Source: an uncultured Collinsella sp.
GTDB taxonomy: Bacteria; Actinomycetota; Coriobacteriia; Coriobacteriales; Coriobacteriaceae
Reading direction: 5' to 3'
Length of the DNA: 52,022 nucleotides
Assembly (NCBI GenBank): GCA_902482035.1
Contig: CABSYW010000017.1
Location: forward strand, 1-52,022
Of the stretch, positions 41,163 to 48,859 are shown one piece after another. Numbering within the stretch: position 1 is the first letter of the stretch; each line of letters begins with the position of its first letter. Position numbers and translations under genes: made by a program. Below the pieces are notes generated by a model. The model was not told where the DNA came from. It did not search any database and worked only from the letters and a program-made list of their open reading frames with translations.

Positions 41163-42983
41163 ATGTCCGTTGAGGTCATGAGGTCTGTGATCGATGCTGC
41201 CGAGGGGCGCGTGCCCGTCGACACGCTGTTTACCAATGCGCAGATCGTCGACGTGTATGGCCAGCGTGTGGCGCCCGGTAGCGTTGCCGTCAAGGATGGC
41301 GTAATCGTCGGCGTGCTCTACGACGGTCGCGACGATGCCGCCGGTACGTATGAGGCTGCCGAGGTCATCGATTGCCAGGGCCGCTATCTTGCCCCCGGTT
41401 TTATTGACGGGCATCTGCATATCGAGTCTTCGAACATCCGCCCTGCCGAGTATGCTCGCATGGCCGCGACGCGCGGTACCACCACCGCCATTGCCGACAG
41501 CCACGAGATTGCCAATGTTGCTGGTCTCGACGGCTTGCGCTTTATGATTGAGGATGGTCGCCGCGCGCCCATCTCCATCAAGTACATGATGCCCTCATGT
41601 GTGCCCGCACTGCCCGACGAGCAGGCCGGTGCCGTGATTACCGCCGCCGATATGCAGGCGTTTTTTGCCGAGCATCCGGGCGATGTCTTTGGTCTAGGCG
41701 AAATGATGAACCTGCCGGGCGTATTTATGGCCGACCCCGAGACCTGTGCTCGCATCGATGCTGCCAACCAGACGCCGTCCAAGCAGGTTGACGGCCATGC
41801 TCCGCTCGTCGCCGGTAAGGACCTCAACGCCTATGCCGCAGCGGGCATTATCGCCGACCACGAGTCGACGATTCCCGAGGAGGCGCTCGACAAGCTGTCC
41901 CGCGGCATGTATGTCATGCTGCGCGAGGGCACGTGCAGCCATGATCTGGCTAACCTGTCTTCGATGCTGCTGGAAAATCCCGCCCGTGCCCGCCGCTGCT
42001 GCTTTGCGACCGACGACCGCGCTCCCTCCGACGCGCTTTCGACCGGTATGATCGACAACGCCTGCCGCGTGGCCATCGAGGCCGGCATCGACCCGGTGGT
42101 CGCCATCTCCATGGCGTCCCTTTCCACGGCTGAGGCATTTGGCCTGGACCACGGTTGTCGTGACCCGCACGAGCTTCGCGGTGCGATCGCCCCGGGCAAG
42201 CGCGCCGACCTGCTGCTGCTCGATGACCTGACGTTTGCCAAGGCTCCGCATCGTGTGTATGCCGCCGGTGCCCTGGTGGCGCAGGATGGCTCCTTTGTGG
42301 GTGAGGTCGCACCCGAGATGGCCGAGGTTGCAGCCCTTGCCAACGAGCTGCGCGCTTCCGTTAAGCTGCCGAAGCTTTCGCTCGACGTGTTCGACTATGC
42401 CTTTAAGCCGGGCGAGGCCGTGATTGACGTGGTGCCGGGCAAGGCCATCACGGGCATGGTTCGTCCCGAGAGCGCCGAGGGCCTGCGCCGTATTATGCTG
42501 ATCGAGCGCCACGGCCGCGGCGTGTCGCTGCAGGCCGAGGGCGCCGACGGCGACGGCCCCGCTGGCCTGGGCCTGGTCGGCAAGCATATCGGTCGCGGCT
42601 GGGTGCGCGGTTTCACCATCACGGGTGGCGCCATTGCCTCCACGATCGGCCACGACTCGCACAACGTGTGCGTGGTGGGCGACAACGCCGCCGATATGAT
42701 GGCCGCCGTTGATGCCGTGGGCCAGGGCGGTCACGTGCTGGTGCGCAACGGCGAGGTCGTGGCGCGCATTCCGCTGGCGCTCGGTGGCCTGATGAGCGAG
42801 GGCACGGCCGAGGATGTCGCCGCGCAGCACGACGACTTTATGGTCAAGGCGCGTGCCATGGGCATCGAGCCGCCGCTCGACCCCATCATGGGCATCATCT
42901 TCCTGCCCCTGCCGGTGATCCCGACGCTCCGCATCCGCCCCGAGGGCATGTTCGACGTCACGACCTTCACCTACGCCGACTAG
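41163..42983 (+). CDS. ade: Adenine deaminase
   Basis: 606 residues; converts adenine to hypoxanthine and ammonia. The amidohydrolase core has GFIDGHLHIESSNIRP (metal HxH), DSHEIANVAG, GLGEMMN and FATDDRAPSDALSTG; the family-specific C-terminal domain follows. ATG 41163 follows AAAGGAG. It could feed the xanthine dehydrogenase pathway 30 kb away, although it is separately placed. Its stop codon lies within the left copy of the 38-bp repeat pair (42982-43019). Confidence 0.94.
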   Translation: MSVEVMRSVIDAAEGRVPVDTLFTNAQIVDVYGQRVAPGSVAVKDGVIVGVLYDGRDDAAGTYEAAEVIDCQGRYLAPGFIDGHLHIESSNIRPAEYARMAATRGTTTAIADSHEIANVAGLDGLRFMIEDGRRAPISIKYMMPSCVPALPDEQAGAVITAADMQAFFAEHPGDVFGLGEMMNLPGVFMADPETCARIDAANQTPSKQVDGHAPLVAGKDLNAYAAAGIIADHESTIPEEALDKLSRGMYVMLREGTCSHDLANLSSMLLENPARARRCCFATDDRAPSDALSTGMIDNACRVAIEAGIDPVVAISMASLSTAEAFGLDHGCRDPHELRGAIAPGKRADLLLLDDLTFAKAPHRVYAAGALVAQDGSFVGEVAPEMAEVAALANELRASVKLPKLSLDVFDYAFKPGEAVIDVVPGKAITGMVRPESAEGLRRIMLIERHGRGVSLQAEGADGDGPAGLGLVGKHIGRGWVRGFTITGGAIASTIGHDSHNVCVVGDNAADMMAAVDAVGQGGHVLVRNGEVVARIPLALGGLMSEGTAEDVAAQHDDFMVKARAMGIEPPLDPIMGIIFLPLPVIPTLRIRPEGMFDVTTFTYAD

Positions 42984-43019
42984 TCATCGGGGACGTTCTT
43001 AAACGACTAGTCGTCGGGG
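42982..43019. repeat. 38-bp repeat, left copy, flanking the HAD gene
   Basis: It contains GGGGACGTTCTT and a direct GACTAGTC pair. It is 33/38 identical to the reverse complement of 44048-44085. It begins at the second base of the ade stop codon, so the element reaches into ade's end. Confidence 0.7.
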
Positions 43020-43114
43020 TGGCGTGTCGCCTGACGCCGCGACCGTGAGACCTCTGGCATGTGTGAGCTATTTGCTAGGTCCTTGTAACGTTTACGCCCG
43101 CAGAGTCTTATTTG

Positions 43115-43176
43115 AGCTCCCTTTGGGTACGTTGGAATTGGATATACGTCCGATTCCATCAAGCCCGAAGGGAGCT
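43115..43176 (+). promoter_or_regulatory. Leader hairpin hiding the ribosome binding site of the HAD gene
   Basis: AGCTCCCTTTGGG (43115-43127) pairs with 43164-43176 (12/13 plus G-U). TGGAATTGGA (43133-43142) pairs with 43149-43158 as an inner stem. The right outer arm contains AAGGGAG, the ribosome binding site for ATG 43182. Four T follow the stem. It can act as a terminator or as a translation switch; it may also be the terminator of ade. Confidence 0.6.
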
Positions 43177-43181
43177 TTTCT

Positions 43182-43976
43182 ATGTTTAAACTGATTGCAT
43201 CCGATATGGACGGCACGTTGCTTGACGAAAACGGCCAGGTGCCTCCCGAGACCTACGAACTGATTCTGGCGCTACACGAGCATGGCGTGCATTTCGCCGC
43301 ATCGTCAGGCCGTCGTTACGACCGCCTGTGCGAGTTCTTTGCACCTGTTCGCGACAAGATGGACTTTGTCGCCGCTAACGGCGCCCAGGTCTACGCCGAC
43401 GGTAAGATGGTAGACCGCGAGGTGTATTCGCACCTGGCGATTCGAAGGCTCGCCCAGGCCGTCGCGACGTTTCCCAATCTGCATCTTGCACTTTTTGACC
43501 GAACCAAGTCCTTCTTGCTCGATGACGAGTGCAAGTTCGTGCGTGAGGTCGATAAGGACCTTCCCAATGCCGAGCGCATTTGGGAGCTGCCCGATCCCAG
43601 CGTAAATATCATCAAGGCGAGTATCTTTTGCGATGACGGTGCCGTTATGGACAGCGCTTACGTACTACAGCGCGAACTCGGTCAGCTCTTTACTTTTGCG
43701 CCTTCGGGCAACGCGTGGATCGATGCCATGCAGCCCGGCGTGTCGAAGGCCTCGGGCATCGCACAGCTCATGGAGCACTATGGAGTCGAACGCGACGAGG
43801 TTATGGCGTTTGGCGACTCGATGAACGACTACGAGATCATTCGCTTTGTCGGCACGGGCTGCGCGATGGAAAACGCGCGCCCCGCGCTCAAGGCGGTGGC
43901 CGATCGTGTGGTGGGTTGTAACCGCGACCACGCCGTCCAGCAGGAGCTCCGTCGCGTGCTGGAGAGTCTCTCCTAA
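43182..43976 (+). CDS. Cof-type HAD-IIB sugar/nucleotide phosphatase
   Basis: 264 residues. HAD motif I is ASDMDGTLLDE, motif II lies near FAASSGRR, and motif IV is FGDSMNDYEII; the C2B cap lies between about 85 and 190. Such enzymes dephosphorylate sugar phosphates, pyridoxal phosphate or flavin precursors; specificity cannot be told. Its ribosome binding site is inside a hairpin. The gene is bracketed by inverted copies of a 38-bp repeat. Confidence 0.88.
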   Translation: MFKLIASDMDGTLLDENGQVPPETYELILALHEHGVHFAASSGRRYDRLCEFFAPVRDKMDFVAANGAQVYADGKMVDREVYSHLAIRRLAQAVATFPNLHLALFDRTKSFLLDDECKFVREVDKDLPNAERIWELPDPSVNIIKASIFCDDGAVMDSAYVLQRELGQLFTFAPSGNAWIDAMQPGVSKASGIAQLMEHYGVERDEVMAFGDSMNDYEIIRFVGTGCAMENARPALKAVADRVVGCNRDHAVQQELRRVLESLS

Positions 43977-44047
43977 TCCGGCAGATGGGGACGTTCCTTT
44001 TCTGCCGACAGTGGGGGACAGTCCTTGCGGCTTTTTGCGAAGAGTGT

Positions 44048-44085
44048 CCCCAGCGACTAGTCATTCAAGAACGTCCCCAATGACT
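44048..44085. repeat. 38-bp repeat, right copy (inverted)
   Basis: Reverse complement of the left copy at 33 of 38 bases. Between the HAD stop and this copy lie two more GGGGAC-type motifs: GGCAGA/TCTGCC hairpin 43980-44006, and GGGGGACAGTCC near 44013. Confidence 0.7.
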
Positions 44086-44114
44086 GTTTTAGCTACCCTG
44101 CCGGGTTGCTGCTG

Positions 44115-44957
44115 CTAGGCGAGAGCGGCCATGATGGTGCGGGCGACGCCGTCGTGGTCGTTGTCGTATTCGGTGATGGCGTCGGCGGCCTCGCGGTCCT
44201 CGGGCTCGGCGTTGATCATGGCCATGCCGTGGCCCGCTGCCTGCAGCATGGGGATGTCGTTGATGTTGTCGCCGAACGCCCAAGCGTCGGCGAGACGCTC
44301 GCCCAGGTGCTCGCAGAGCCACGTGAGGGCCGTTCCCTTGGTGGCGCCCTCGCCCATGACCTCGATATTCATGGCGTACGAACGCGTGACTTCAATGCCT
44401 CCGAGCGTGTCGAGTTCCGCCGCGATGGCGTCGCGATCAGCCGGGTTGTGCCAGTACATGGCGATGCGCTCGAGCGTCTCGACCTCGTCGATCTTGCTGT
44501 CGATATCCATGTCGATCGGTGTTCGTGTGCGCTTGAGCGAAGCCGCGATGTGGGGGTCGCCGCCGCAGAATTCGTCCAGGCGCGTGTAGAGCGAGCGGGG
44601 GAGGAAGCACTGCCCATCCGCGAAGATATCGAAGGTCACATCGTGGCCGGCGGCGATGCGATGGATGCGATGGGCAATGCCGCAATCGAGCGGACGGCTC
44701 AAGATGCACGTGGCGCGCGAGGCGTCGGTGGGCACATCGTCGTCGAGCTGCCAGACGCTGGCGCCATTGGCGCAAACGGCATAGTGCACGGCGGTATGGG
44801 CGAGGATGGGCTCAAAGATGCCCGACAGCGGACGTCCCGTGCAGGGCACAAATTCAATCCCGCGTCGAGCGAGCTCGTCGAGCATCGCCCAGGTGGCATC
44901 GCTCATCTGCTTATCGCTCGTCAACAGCGTTCCATCCATATCGGAAAACACAATCAT
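44115..44957 (-). CDS. Second Cof-type HAD-IIB phosphatase
   Basis: 280 residues on the opposite strand, convergent with the first HAD gene. Motif I is FSDMDGTLLTSDK, motif II PCTGRPL, and motif IV AFGDNINDIPML. It is the same fold class as 43182-43976 but clearly diverged, so not a recent duplicate. ATG 44957 lies 10 bases after GAAAGG; the substrate is unknown. Confidence 0.87.
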   Translation of the reverse strand: MIVFSDMDGTLLTSDKQMSDATWAMLDELARRGIEFVPCTGRPLSGIFEPILAHTAVHYAVCANGASVWQLDDDVPTDASRATCILSRPLDCGIAHRIHRIAAGHDVTFDIFADGQCFLPRSLYTRLDEFCGGDPHIAASLKRTRTPIDMDIDSKIDEVETLERIAMYWHNPADRDAIAAELDTLGGIEVTRSYAMNIEVMGEGATKGTALTWLCEHLGERLADAWAFGDNINDIPMLQAAGHGMAMINAEPEDREAADAITEYDNDHDGVARTIMAALA

Positions 44958-44982
44958 TTGATGCAGCCCTTTCTACTGGCAT

Positions 44983-45022
44983 AAAAAGCGTGGCCGAGGG
45001 CGATGATGCCCTGGCCACGCTC
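44983..45022 (-). terminator. Terminator of citrate synthase
   Basis: GCGTGGCC (44988-44995) pairs with 45013-45020, and AGGGC/GCCCT inside extends the stem. On the minus strand TTTTTAT follows. Positioned 25-60 bp after the gltA stop. Confidence 0.9.
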
Positions 45023-45044
45023 GAGTTCTATAACGGTCCGCGTC

Positions 45045-46463
45045 CTAGCGGTCGGCGAGCGGCTTGTACTCCAGCGGCTCGATCACCGGACGATAGGCGG
45101 GGCGGATGATACGGTGCGCGCAGAAGAGCTCTTCCATGCGGTGCGCCGACCAGCCGGCCATGCGGGCGACGGCGAATAGCGGCGTAAAGAGCGTCTCGGG
45201 CACGCCGAGCATCTTGTAGATAAAGCCCGTGTACAGGTCGATGTTGGCGCAGATGGGCTTGGTCATGCCGTGGTCGCGCATGACCTGGGGTGCCAGGCGC
45301 TCGATACGCTCGATGAGTGCGAACTCTTCGCCCAAGTCCTTCTTGGCTGCCAGTGAGCGCGCGTAACGGCGGCAGACCTCGGCGCGCGGGTCGCTGAGCG
45401 TATAGACGGCGTGGCCCATGCCGTAGATGAGGCCCGTGCCGTCGAAGGCCTGCTTGTCGAGGATCTTGCCCAGGTAGGCCGCGACCTCGTCCTCGTCCTC
45501 CCAGTTGGAGACATGCGCGCGGATGTCCTCGTGCATAGACACGACCTTGGCGTTGGCGCCGCCGTGGCGCGGGCCCTTGAGCGAGCCGATAGCCGCGGCG
45601 TAGGCGGAATACGGGTCGGTGGCCGAAGACGACAGCACGCGGCAAGCGAAGGTGGAGTTGTTGCCGCCGCCGTGCTCGGCATGCAGCATGAGCATAACGT
45701 CGAGCAGCATCGCCTCATCGCGGGTGAACGCCATGCCGCCGCGCAGGACCTGTAGGATGGTCTCGGCGGTGGAGAGACCGGGCGTAGGGTGCGACACGTG
45801 AACCTCGGAGCCGCGAAGCTTGGCGACCGAGGCCATGTGTGCGAAGGCGGCGATGCGCGGGAGACGTGCGAGCATGGAAATGGCGACGTCGATTTCGTGC
45901 TCAGGCGTGATCACGTCTGGTTCGGCATCGAAGGCGTAGAGCAGCAGTACGGCGCGCTGGAGCACGTTCATGATGCTCGACGACACCGTGGTCATAGGGA
46001 ACTCTTTAACGTACTCGTCGCTCAGATGTCTAAAGGCGCCCAGGCGCTCGCAAAAGCCGTCGAGCTCTTCCTTGTTGGGCAGCGAGCCCGTGATAAGCAG
46101 ATAGGCGACTTCTTCGTAGCCGTAGCGATTCTCGGCCTGGGCATTGTTGACCAGATCCTCGATGCTGTAGCCGCGAAGCGTGAGCTTGCCCTGATCGGGC
46201 ACGACCTTTCCGTCGACCTTGTTGTAGCCGTGCACATCCGAGATACGAGTGAGGCCCGCGACCACGCCCGAGCCGTCGGCATTGCGCAGGCCGCGCTTGA
46301 CATTGTGCTCTTCGAACAAGCCCTCGTCATAAGGGTCGGTCGGCAGGCCGTGGTAGAGGCTTTCGCTCTCAGACGAAATCTGGCGGCTTGCTTCGTAATC
46401 CAGAACCAGTCGGCTCAAGTGGTCATCGAAGCGGTAATAGATTTTCTTGGCGTCGTAGGCCAT
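45045..46463 (-). CDS. gltA: Citrate synthase
   Basis: 472 residues; condenses acetyl-CoA and oxaloacetate. Catalytic His about 262 is in HAEHGGGNNSTF, the substrate-binding His about 297 in GPRHGGANAK, and the catalytic Asp about 407 in ANIDLYTG. It is 40-50 residues longer than most, with an N-terminal extension (MAYDAKKIYYRFDDHLSRLV). No other TCA gene is in the window; in an anaerobe it likely serves glutamate synthesis. Start after GGAGAGGAG. The ACT gene lies upstream on the same strand. Confidence 0.94.
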   Translation of the reverse strand: MAYDAKKIYYRFDDHLSRLVLDYEASRQISSESESLYHGLPTDPYDEGLFEEHNVKRGLRNADGSGVVAGLTRISDVHGYNKVDGKVVPDQGKLTLRGYSIEDLVNNAQAENRYGYEEVAYLLITGSLPNKEELDGFCERLGAFRHLSDEYVKEFPMTTVSSSIMNVLQRAVLLLYAFDAEPDVITPEHEIDVAISMLARLPRIAAFAHMASVAKLRGSEVHVSHPTPGLSTAETILQVLRGGMAFTRDEAMLLDVMLMLHAEHGGGNNSTFACRVLSSSATDPYSAYAAAIGSLKGPRHGGANAKVVSMHEDIRAHVSNWEDEDEVAAYLGKILDKQAFDGTGLIYGMGHAVYTLSDPRAEVCRRYARSLAAKKDLGEEFALIERIERLAPQVMRDHGMTKPICANIDLYTGFIYKMLGVPETLFTPLFAVARMAGWSAHRMEELFCAHRIIRPAYRPVIEPLEYKPLADR

Positions 46464-46540
46464 GCGCGCTCCTCTCCGGGCCGCATCGGGGTGGCTTGCA
46501 TGGGCATGCGCGCGTCAGGCTATCCCCAGCGGCTTGTTCG

Positions 46541-46828
46541 CTACAGGCGGTACATAAAGTTAAAGACGTCCTCGCGCTGGATGGACACGTTGACGCCCGA
46601 AAGCTCGCCGGCCTCGGCCAGGGCCTTCTGCAGCTCAGCGAAGTCGAGCTTGGACTCGGCGGTATCGGCCAGCATGGTCATGGTGAAGATGTCCTCGATA
46701 ATGGACTGCGTGATGTCGCGGATGTCGACGTTGGCCTCGCCCAGGACGCGGGTGACGCCGGCGACGATGCCGGGGCGGTTCTTGCCAAGGACGGTGATGA
46801 CGATACGGGAGGACGAGATCTCGGCCAT
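46541..46828 (-). CDS. Small ACT-domain protein
   Basis: 95 residues, a single ACT domain of the UPF0237 type: RIVITVLGKNRPGIVAGVTR at the start, then GEANVDIRDITQS. Such proteins probably bind an amino acid or other ligand; function unknown. ATG 46828 follows GAAAGGG. A TACAAT -10 on this strand overlaps a GGTACA/TGTACC dyad (46876-46898) that may be an operator. Confidence 0.88.
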   Translation of the reverse strand: MAEISSSRIVITVLGKNRPGIVAGVTRVLGEANVDIRDITQSIIEDIFTMTMLADTAESKLDFAELQKALAEAGELSGVNVSIQREDVFNFMYRL

Positions 46829-47224
46829 GGGAAACCCTTTCGCGTGATTGCGGCGCGCGCGGGGCGCTCCGCTACGGTACAGTGTTCATCATTGTACCTG
46901 TCTGGCGCAAAAAAGGCGCGCTCGCTGCGGCGTTACATGCCTGCAACATGAGCGTAAGGGGGAAGGCCGTACGGGGAAGAGCCGTCTGGCGCGTGTCCGG
47001 CTCGTGTTGGGTTGATTTCCGATCTCAGCCGAACACATTGAGCGGACAGGCCGTTCCCGCAGTCAGCCGAACGCCTCCGACGGCTGATTCCGAACTGGAA
47101 GCGGAGGGCATCCCCGCCCTTCGGTAGGGGATACCGCTCCGCGGCGCATGCCGCGGGCGGCGCCCCTATCGGACCACCGTGACCTCAGTTGGGATGGGCC
47201 CAGCACTGCCGCGTACTCGGTGAG
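46829..47224. other. 396-bp spacer at the edge of the acquired region
   Basis: No credible gene. It contains the ACT-gene promoter dyad (46876-46898), an imperfect hairpin GCGGAGGGCATCCCC / GGGGATACCGCTCCGC (about 47099-47145), a G/C-rich palindrome around the GCATGC at 47148-47153, and the 3' flank of the recombinase remnant. No tRNA end or obvious attachment core was recognised. Confidence 0.5.
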
Positions 47225-47947
47225 CTAGAGCCAACTGTTCATCTTCACGTCGCGTATGGCGATATTTCGGTCGTCCGGCTCGGTGATGCCGTAGCCGAAC
47301 GCCTGGAGCGTCTCGATGGACTCCTGGATCCTCTGTTGGAACATGGGACCCGGATCGACCCTCGGCCCGAGGTGCCCGCGCCAAAGGCACAGCGTGGCGC
47401 GCAGCATGTTATGGATTTTGGAGATGGGCTCGATGTCGGCGTAGACGTTGAGCGTCGCCATGGCGTCCTTGTGGCCGAGGATCGATTGGAGCGCCTTGAT
47501 ATCGCCGCCTTGGCGGATCCACTGCGTTGCGAACGTGTGGCGAAGGCCGTGGAACGTGATCAGCTCGTCGTTGGTGCCCATGAGGCCGTTGGTCTCCGAG
47601 AACGTCTTGAACGCCCTGCGGATATAGCTTGTCGTCGCGAAGGTCGCGCCCGGCTCCGACAGGATGTAGCAGTCCCCGATCTCGACCGCCCCGGTAAGGC
47701 CGCGCAAGCGCAGCTTTCCGCAGTCGATCTCGTGGGTCTCCTTCAGGAAGGGGAGTAGGCCGACCGGGTCGATGGGGATACCCCTGGCGTCATGGGTCTT
47801 GGTGTCCTTGATGAACGAACCCATTCCCTTCGCGTACGCCACCGAGCGTCTGATCGAGATCAGGCCCGTCTCGAAATCCACATCGCACCACCGAAGGCCG
47901 CAGACCTCGCCGATTCGCATCCCCGTGTGCAGGGCGAGTACGACCGC
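47225..47947 (-). pseudogene. Tyrosine recombinase, C-terminal catalytic half only
   Basis: The readable part begins AVVLALHTGMRIGEVCGLRW, holding the first catalytic Arg. It continues through HGLRHTFATQW (HxxR) and ILGHKDAMATLNVYADI (His, then the nucleophile Tyr). The N-terminal arm-binding and core-binding domains are missing. Upstream, in the same frame, the sequence is interrupted by the stop codon of the small repressor gene (47953-47951). The junction therefore looks like a truncation at an insertion or deletion point. The fragment from ATG 47920 could be translated (231 residues) but would lack DNA binding. Confidence 0.8.
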
Positions 47948-47950
47948 CCT

Positions 47951-48202
47951 CTAATCCTCGGCGGACCAATCGAGTCCGAACTCCTTTCGGGCATCCTCTT
48001 CGCTCATGACTTCGAGAAGGTCTCCGGGTTGGCAACGAAGGGCGAGGCATAGCTGCTCGAGTGTGTTGAAGCGAATGCCGCGAATATGCCCTTTTTTAAT
48101 ACGGGACAGGTTCACGGGCGTGGTTCCAATCCTTTCGGCAAGTTCGTTCGAGGAAATCTTTCGCTCGGCCATGATCTTGTCGAGGCGAACAATTACGGGC
48201 AT
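47951..48202 (-). CDS. Xre-type small repressor (YozG-like)
   Basis: 83 residues, nearly all one helix-turn-helix: MPVIVRLDKIMAERKISSNE, then IGTTPVNLSRIKKGHIRGIR. The last part is LEQLCLALRCQPGDLLEVMS. It follows the DUF2975 gene by 9 bp. The pair (DUF2975 membrane protein + YozG-type HTH) is common in Gram-positives. Probable target: the palindromes at 48761-48796. Start after AAGGA. Confidence 0.88.
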   Translation of the reverse strand: MPVIVRLDKIMAERKISSNELAERIGTTPVNLSRIKKGHIRGIRFNTLEQLCLALRCQPGDLLEVMSEEDARKEFGLDWSAED

Positions 48203-48211
48203 GGCGTTTCC

Positions 48212-48724
48212 TTACGCAATCTCGTCGGAGTCGAGGTACAGCTCTCGGGCGTACAAGAAGAGCTGGGAAAGCATGAACAGGACGATGCCGAGAACCAGAG
48301 AGGTCCAATCGAATGATGAAGCGATCTCTTGGGCGCCGACGGCCCCCTCGCCGCCAAACATCGAAACGGAGGTTTTGAGTGAGCCGGCGTAGAGGCTGGT
48401 GGCAGCTTGAACAACGAAGAGAATGCCGAGCACCTTCAAGCATGTCGCAGACCCTTTCTTGAAGGGGTCTCCGCTCTTGATCGTCCACACGAGAACGGCG
48501 CTGAGGATGGTCGTAGCGATACCGATGACGGCAGGGACCAATGTCGAGATCGCAAGGGCTGGATACGCGGGGGAGTCTGCAATTACAGGGTTGTCGAGCA
48601 CTTCGATTGCTGGCTTTAAGGAGAACGCCACTTGTGCGATGGCGGTGGCGCAAAGGGTCGCAGAGGCTATCGCACATGCGATGCGGAAGGAATGAAGCCG
48701 GGGAGTGCGATTGTCGGAACTCAT
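48212..48724 (-). CDS. DUF2975 membrane protein
   Basis: 170 residues with four predicted spans: FRIACAIASATLCATAIAQV, ALAISTLVPAVIGIATTILS, CLKVLGILFVVQAATSLYAG and SLVLGIVLFMLSQLFLYARE. This matches the DUF2975 layout. ATG 48724 follows GGAGG. In such pairs the membrane partner may sense a signal and modulate the repressor; this is not demonstrated. It is divergent from the ABC exporter. Confidence 0.85.
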   Translation of the reverse strand: MSSDNRTPRLHSFRIACAIASATLCATAIAQVAFSLKPAIEVLDNPVIADSPAYPALAISTLVPAVIGIATTILSAVLVWTIKSGDPFKKGSATCLKVLGILFVVQAATSLYAGSLKTSVSMFGGEGAVGAQEIASSFDWTSLVLGIVLFMLSQLFLYARELYLDSDEIA

Positions 48725-48760
48725 AATAACCTCCGAAGAATTTAAAAAACTCAGGTTACT

Positions 48761-48796
48761 TTTTAACAGTTTATGTTAAATTGACTTTGCCGGCAA
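48761..48796 (-). promoter_or_regulatory. Operator/promoter between DUF2975-HTH and the ABC exporter
   Basis: TTTAACA-N5-TGTTAAA is a perfect 7-5-7 palindrome (48761-48779). TTGCCGGCAA is a perfect 10-bp palindrome (48787-48796). On the minus strand TTGCCG (-35), a 17-base spacer and TAAACT (-10) overlap both. A GGGCCGA/TCGGCCC hairpin lies at 48804-48826 on the exporter side. Autorepression by the small HTH protein is the likely use. Confidence 0.55.
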
Positions 48797-48859
48797 GTAA
48801 TAAGGGCCGAGCATTTTGTTCGGCCCCTCTGTTCCGACTGGATGAGGTTAAGGTTGGCG

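Noticed and set aside
43977..44114. A small gene between the convergent HAD genes
   Set aside because: Only repeat motifs and hairpins are present, and no frame is supported.
46829..47224. tRNA gene or attachment site next to the recombinase remnant
   Set aside because: No cloverleaf, TTCGA-type loop or CCA end could be recognised, and no direct repeat of an att core was found in the window.
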